The notes beneath the pieces were generated by a model. That model was given only the letters and a program-made list of their open reading frames with translations. It did no database searches and had not been told where the DNA came from. A DNA stretch of 61,897 nt, from positions 1 through 61,897 of the forward strand of contig NZ_JACHXN010000030.1 in the NCBI RefSeq assembly GCF_014192095.1. The letters are read 5' to 3'. A program made the translations under genes and the position numbers. The stretch is from Phyllobacterium trifolii (GTDB lineage Bacteria > Pseudomonadota > Alphaproteobacteria > Rhizobiales > Rhizobiaceae). Positions 58,858 through 61,897 of the stretch are shown here, one piece after another; the first letter of the stretch is position 1, and the number at the start of each line of letters is the position of its first letter.

Positions 58858-60475
58858 TGTTTGCGACCTCTCTCTTTGCCAGAATGCCTGCACCTTTGTC
58901 AGCTGCGATCATCAGGAGCAAACACAGCACACCGAGGATCAATGCCAGGCCTGCCGCATCCTGTGTACGATAGCTCCCCATGCGTTGCAGCAGCAAATAG
59001 GGCAGGGTCTGAATGGAATTGTTGCCGAAGAGGGCGATCGTTCCAAGGTCGCCGAGCGATAGAGCCATCGCAAAGACGAAAGCGACGCTTGACGGCCGCT
59101 TCAGAACCGGCCAGTCGATAAGTCGAAGCCGGTTCCATCCGGTAATGCCCAATTGCGCACACAGCCGGTTGTGGCGGCTGGCCGCCGTATCCCATGTCGG
59201 GCGCAGTATGCGAAATGCAAAAGGGATGGCCATCGCGGCGTTGACGCTCACGACCATAAAGGGTGCGAGACTGAACGGATCGACAAAATGGCGTGACAAG
59301 ATAAACCAGCCGGAGCCGATGACGATCGGTGGTATGACCATGATGAGACTTGCACCGCGATCGAGCGAGCGCTCAAACAGTTTTGGCGAGGCGTAGCCAC
59401 GCCGGCTTGCAAGATATTCGCGGGCCACCACCAACGCCAGTGAAATGACCAGCGACAGCGCAGCCGCACTTGCTCCGAGCACGATGCTGGTCAGGATTGC
59501 GCGCCAAACAAGGCTCTCACCCAGTAGCCGGAGAAGATCGGCCGCCAGCCCCGAAACGACTGTTCCGACTATCGGCAGCGCGACGAAAAGCAGACCGAGG
59601 ATTATCGTGGCTCCGTCCAGAAGGCGTGTCCTTAACGTTGGCTGGTCAAAACGGCGCGTCGTCGTGCGTAGGCTGAACCCTTCCTCGGTCGGGCGCCCGT
59701 TTGGGCTCAGAACCGACAGAACCGCAATCGTCAGGCACAATTGCACAAGCGTCAGCGAAACCGCGCGGGCAATATCGAAATCGAAATGCAGCGATTGGTA
59801 GATCGCAACCTCAAGCGTCGTAGCACGCGGTCCGCCGCCGAGCGTCAAGACGATAGTGAACGATGTAATACAGAGCATGAAAATCAGCCCCGCGATTCCG
59901 GAAATGTTGCGCAGGATCACCGGCCATTCGATCAACCGAAACCGCGCCCATTTCCCCATGCCGAGTTGGGAAGAGAGTTTCCAATAGTCTTCCGGAATAG
60001 AGTCCATGCTCGACAGGAGCAGTCGTGTTGCCAGGGGCAAATTGAAAAACACATGCGCGATCAGGATGCCGGTGAGACCGTAAATATTAGGAATGGCGTC
60101 CAGCCCTAGCCAGCTGAACAGCGCAGCAAGCAGGCCATTGCGTCCATAGATACTGGTGATACCGAGCACGGCGACAAGGGCTGGCAGCGCGAGCGGCAGG
60201 GCGAAGAGCCGCAGAATCATGGCGCGTCCCGGGAAGTCTGGATGCGCGTGAAGGGCGCGAGCGAGCGGGATGGCAAGCCCCACCGAGAGCAGCATGGAGA
60301 GCAGCGCCTGCAGCAGTGTGAAGCGGGCAATTCGCCAGAGGTAGCCGTCGAAGGCCGCAAAGCCTTCCGTGCTGCCACGCAGCGCTTCAACTGCGAGGCT
60401 CAAGCACGCACCGCCCGCAAGCACCGCAAGGAAGGCGAGGGCGAGAGCCCCCGCCAATGGCTTCAAGGATATCAA
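58850..60475 (-). CDS. thiP: Thiamine ABC transporter permease
   Basis: The 541-residue permease has 12 hydrophobic segments in two homologous halves, each with an EAA-type loop ([20 protein letters not shown] and [20 protein letters not shown]). This double permease is typical of ThiP and related iron/thiamine transporters. TTG 60475 starts 4 bp after the thiB stop; no clear ribosome site is seen. It is between thiB and thiQ, under the TPP riboswitch. Confidence 0.9.
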   Translation of the reverse strand: MISLKPLAGALALAFLAVLAGGACLSLAVEALRGSTEGFAAFDGYLWRIARFTLLQALLSMLLSVGLAIPLARALHAHPDFPGRAMILRLFALPLALPALVAVLGITSIYGRNGLLAALFSWLGLDAIPNIYGLTGILIAHVFFNLPLATRLLLSSMDSIPEDYWKLSSQLGMGKWARFRLIEWPVILRNISGIAGLIFMLCITSFTIVLTLGGGPRATTLEVAIYQSLHFDFDIARAVSLTLVQLCLTIAVLSVLSPNGRPTEEGFSLRTTTRRFDQPTLRTRLLDGATIILGLLFVALPIVGTVVSGLAADLLRLLGESLVWRAILTSIVLGASAAALSLVISLALVVAREYLASRRGYASPKLFERSLDRGASLIMVIPPIVIGSGWFILSRHFVDPFSLAPFMVVSVNAAMAIPFAFRILRPTWDTAASRHNRLCAQLGITGWNRLRLIDWPVLKRPSSVAFVFAMALSLGDLGTIALFGNNSIQTLPYLLLQRMGSYRTQDAAGLALILGVLCLLLMIAADKGAGILAKREVANIG

Positions 60476-60479
60476 TTTG

Positions 60480-61496
60480 TTACAGGCTCATGGCCGACAG
60501 CCATTCATCGATCCAGGCTTTGCGATTCCTGGCCACTTCCTCCGGCGAAAAGATCAATGTTTTCGCCGGCTTCACCAAGGCATCAAAGGCGGGATTGAGC
60601 GGTCCACTTGTCTTCGCCGCCGGAAACATCCAGTTGCTTTCCGGAATGGTATCCTGGAATGCTGTGCCGGTCATAAAAGTCAGGAACTGCGCCGAAAGCG
60701 GGTTTTTTGCGCCATTCACAGTTTGCGCGGCCACTTCGACCTGCAGATAATGGCCCTCCTCGAACGCAGCGGCCTTGTAGCGCTCGGTCTTTTCAGCGAT
60801 CACGTGATAAGCAGGCGAAGTCGTATAGGAAAGCACGAGCGGTGCTTCTCCCTTTGTGAACAGGCCGTAGGCTTCCGACCAGCCCGGCGTCACGGTCAAC
60901 ACGCGATCTTTCAGTTTACCCCAGGCTTCGCTGGCCTTGTCGCCATAGACGGACTTCACCCAGAGCAAGAGGCCGAGGCCGGGTGTAGACGTCCGCGGAT
61001 CCTCGATGACGATTTTCTGGTTTGGATCACCCTCGACCAGTTGCTTGAGGCTGGTGGGTGGATTCTTGAGCTTTTCTGTATCGTAGATCACGGCAAAATA
61101 GCCGTAGTCATAGGGTACGAAAGTATCATCTTGGTAGCCGCCGGGAATATCAATCGCGCTCGCGTCGATTGCGTGCGGGGCGAACAGTCCTGTTTCCTTC
61201 GCCTCATAGGTCAGATTTGTGTCGAGGCCAAGCACGACATCGGCTTTGGTTGAAGCACCTTCAAGTCTCAGACGGTTGAGCAGAGCGACGCCGTCCGTAA
61301 CCGCGACGAAGTCCACAGTGCAATTGCATTGCTTTTGGAAGGCTTCCTTGACTTTCGGCCCCGGACCCCATTCGGCAGTGAAGCTTTCATAGGTATAGAT
61401 CGTCAGTTTGCCATCGGCTTTTGCCGGTCCGGCGAGGGCAATTGCAAGAATGCCCGCCATGCTCACAGACTTCAGAATAAGGTCGAATAGCCGCAT
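60480..61496 (-). CDS. thiB: Thiamine-binding periplasmic protein
   Basis: The 338-residue binding protein has a signal peptide ([20 protein letters not shown], then KA|DG) and the ThiB fold: [67 protein letters not shown] 61496 follows AGGAGG. It is the first gene after the TPP riboswitch, which confirms the thiamine call. Confidence 0.95.
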   Translation of the reverse strand: MRLFDLILKSVSMAGILAIALAGPAKADGKLTIYTYESFTAEWGPGPKVKEAFQKQCNCTVDFVAVTDGVALLNRLRLEGASTKADVVLGLDTNLTYEAKETGLFAPHAIDASAIDIPGGYQDDTFVPYDYGYFAVIYDTEKLKNPPTSLKQLVEGDPNQKIVIEDPRTSTPGLGLLLWVKSVYGDKASEAWGKLKDRVLTVTPGWSEAYGLFTKGEAPLVLSYTTSPAYHVIAEKTERYKAAAFEEGHYLQVEVAAQTVNGAKNPLSAQFLTFMTGTAFQDTIPESNWMFPAAKTSGPLNPAFDALVKPAKTLIFSPEEVARNRKAWIDEWLSAMSL

Positions 61497-61552
61497 CGGC
61501 GCCTCCTAGAGTTGAAATTCAAAAGGATTGGTGCGCCGGCTTTATTGCCGCG

Positions 61553-61654
61553 TCTAATCCCTCCGCCGGTACAAACCGGATCAGGTTCCGCGGGTTGGCA
61601 GGATTTCTCCTTGAGCCTCTCAGCCGATCCTTTTCGGATTGGCACCCCGTTAGA
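61553..61654 (-). promoter_or_regulatory. TPP riboswitch (THI element) controlling thiBPQ
   Basis: On the minus strand the element contains GGGGTGCC, GGCTGAGAGG and the second conserved block ACCTGATCCGG, then GTACCGGCGGAGGGA. P1 is formed by TCTAA (61654-61650) and TTAGA (61557-61553). It lies 57 nt before the thiB start. No strong terminator was found after the aptamer, so control is probably at translation. Confidence 0.93.
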
Positions 61655-61775
61655 GCATTGCAAAGATTAGAGATAAAGCTTTTGCCGTGCAAGCAACTTA
61701 CCTTGTCGACTGAGCGATAAGTTTCCCCCTTGCCACGCCCGCTTTTGCGTCTGGCCATTGTTTGCATTGTGGGAA

Positions 61776-61834
61776 GACGGGCGGTCGTCGAAGCGCGTCT
61801 TGGTAGATAAGGTATGCGATCCGAAGACCGCCCG
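61776..61834. other. Structured inverted repeat near the right edge
   Basis: CGGGCGGTC (61778-61786) pairs perfectly with GACCGCCCG (61826-61834) around a 39-nt loop. The gap 61655-61897 has no coding sequence I recognise. It could be part of a small RNA or a regulatory leader for a gene outside the window; strand is undetermined. Confidence 0.35.
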
Positions 61835-61897
61835 CTAACGTTTTCCCCCTGCCGGCCAGCTTCTGCTTGTTCCGCGGGGCGAGTGGATGAACGCCTG

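Noticed and set aside
58858..58893. Longer thiQ start at ATG 58893
   Set aside because: It would extend the overlap with thiP and adds residues read from the thiP end in another frame; TTG 58857 has a good ribosome site.
61655..61897. RNase P RNA or 6S RNA gene
   Set aside because: The stem-loop looked promising but conserved core sequences of RNase P RNA could not be recognised, and 6S features were not clear.

Overview
The window is a stretch of an alphaproteobacterial chromosome, most likely order Hyphomicrobiales (Rhizobiales), near Brucella/Ochrobactrum/Phyllobacterium. This rests on gene order (rplU-rpmA-GNAT-obgE-proB-proA-nadD-rsfS-rlmH), a CarD regulator, a SUV3-like helicase next to an S4 protein, a phaR/phaAB cluster, a hydroxyproline cluster of Brucella PrpA type, and a dispersed palindromic element of the kind common in rhizobia. 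No insertion sequence, prophage, CRISPR array or rRNA operon was seen. One tRNA gene (Ser, anticodon CGA) and one TPP riboswitch are present.

Layout. (1) 1-6620, minus: the first 2206 codons of a giant animal-type haem peroxidase with RTX repeats, running off the left edge. (2) 6873-10600: a membrane histidine kinase converging on a NarL/LuxR-type response regulator, then a class III nucleotidyl cyclase with a zinc-ribbon-like N-terminal region. (3) 10654-18037: tRNA-Ser, then the conserved block for ribosome assembly (L21, L27, ObgE, RsfS, RlmH), proline biosynthesis (ProB, ProA) and NAD synthesis (NadD). (4) 18203-21799: MacAB-type efflux pump preceded by a perfect 28-bp palindrome, and a small secreted DUF3011-like protein. 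(5) 21916-28363: LysR regulator divergent from methylmalonate-semialdehyde dehydrogenase, then a GntR regulator divergent from a three-gene hydroxyproline catabolic operon (deaminase, D-hydroxyproline dehydrogenase, 4-hydroxyproline epimerase).

(6) 28630-36063: branched-chain amino acid type ABC transporter livHMGF, a small membrane protein, and two tandem, closely similar periplasmic binding proteins. LivG carries an unusual C-terminal tail ending in a helix-hairpin-helix-like domain. (7) 36237-41841: pyruvate carboxylase, a DeoR regulator and an MFS transporter, then a palindromic repeat. (8) 41951-53000: bdhA coupled to a patatin-like hydrolase, ispG, a farnesyl/geranyl diphosphate synthase, mtgA, rpmF, a cupin, phaR and phaA-phaB, so both ends of polyhydroxybutyrate metabolism lie within 9 kb. 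(9) 51364-57980: SUV3-like RNA helicase, S4 protein, 7Fe ferredoxin, CarD regulator and an M48 metalloprotease lipoprotein. (10) 58099-61654: thiBPQ thiamine transporter behind a TPP riboswitch, followed by an unassigned structured element at the right edge.

The most unusual items are the RTX peroxidase with its neighbouring signalling genes, the LivG tail domain, the hydroxyproline operon that lacks its last enzyme and own transporter but adjoins a Liv transporter with duplicated binding proteins, and several clean palindromes in front of regulated genes. All family calls come from reading motifs; no database search was possible.
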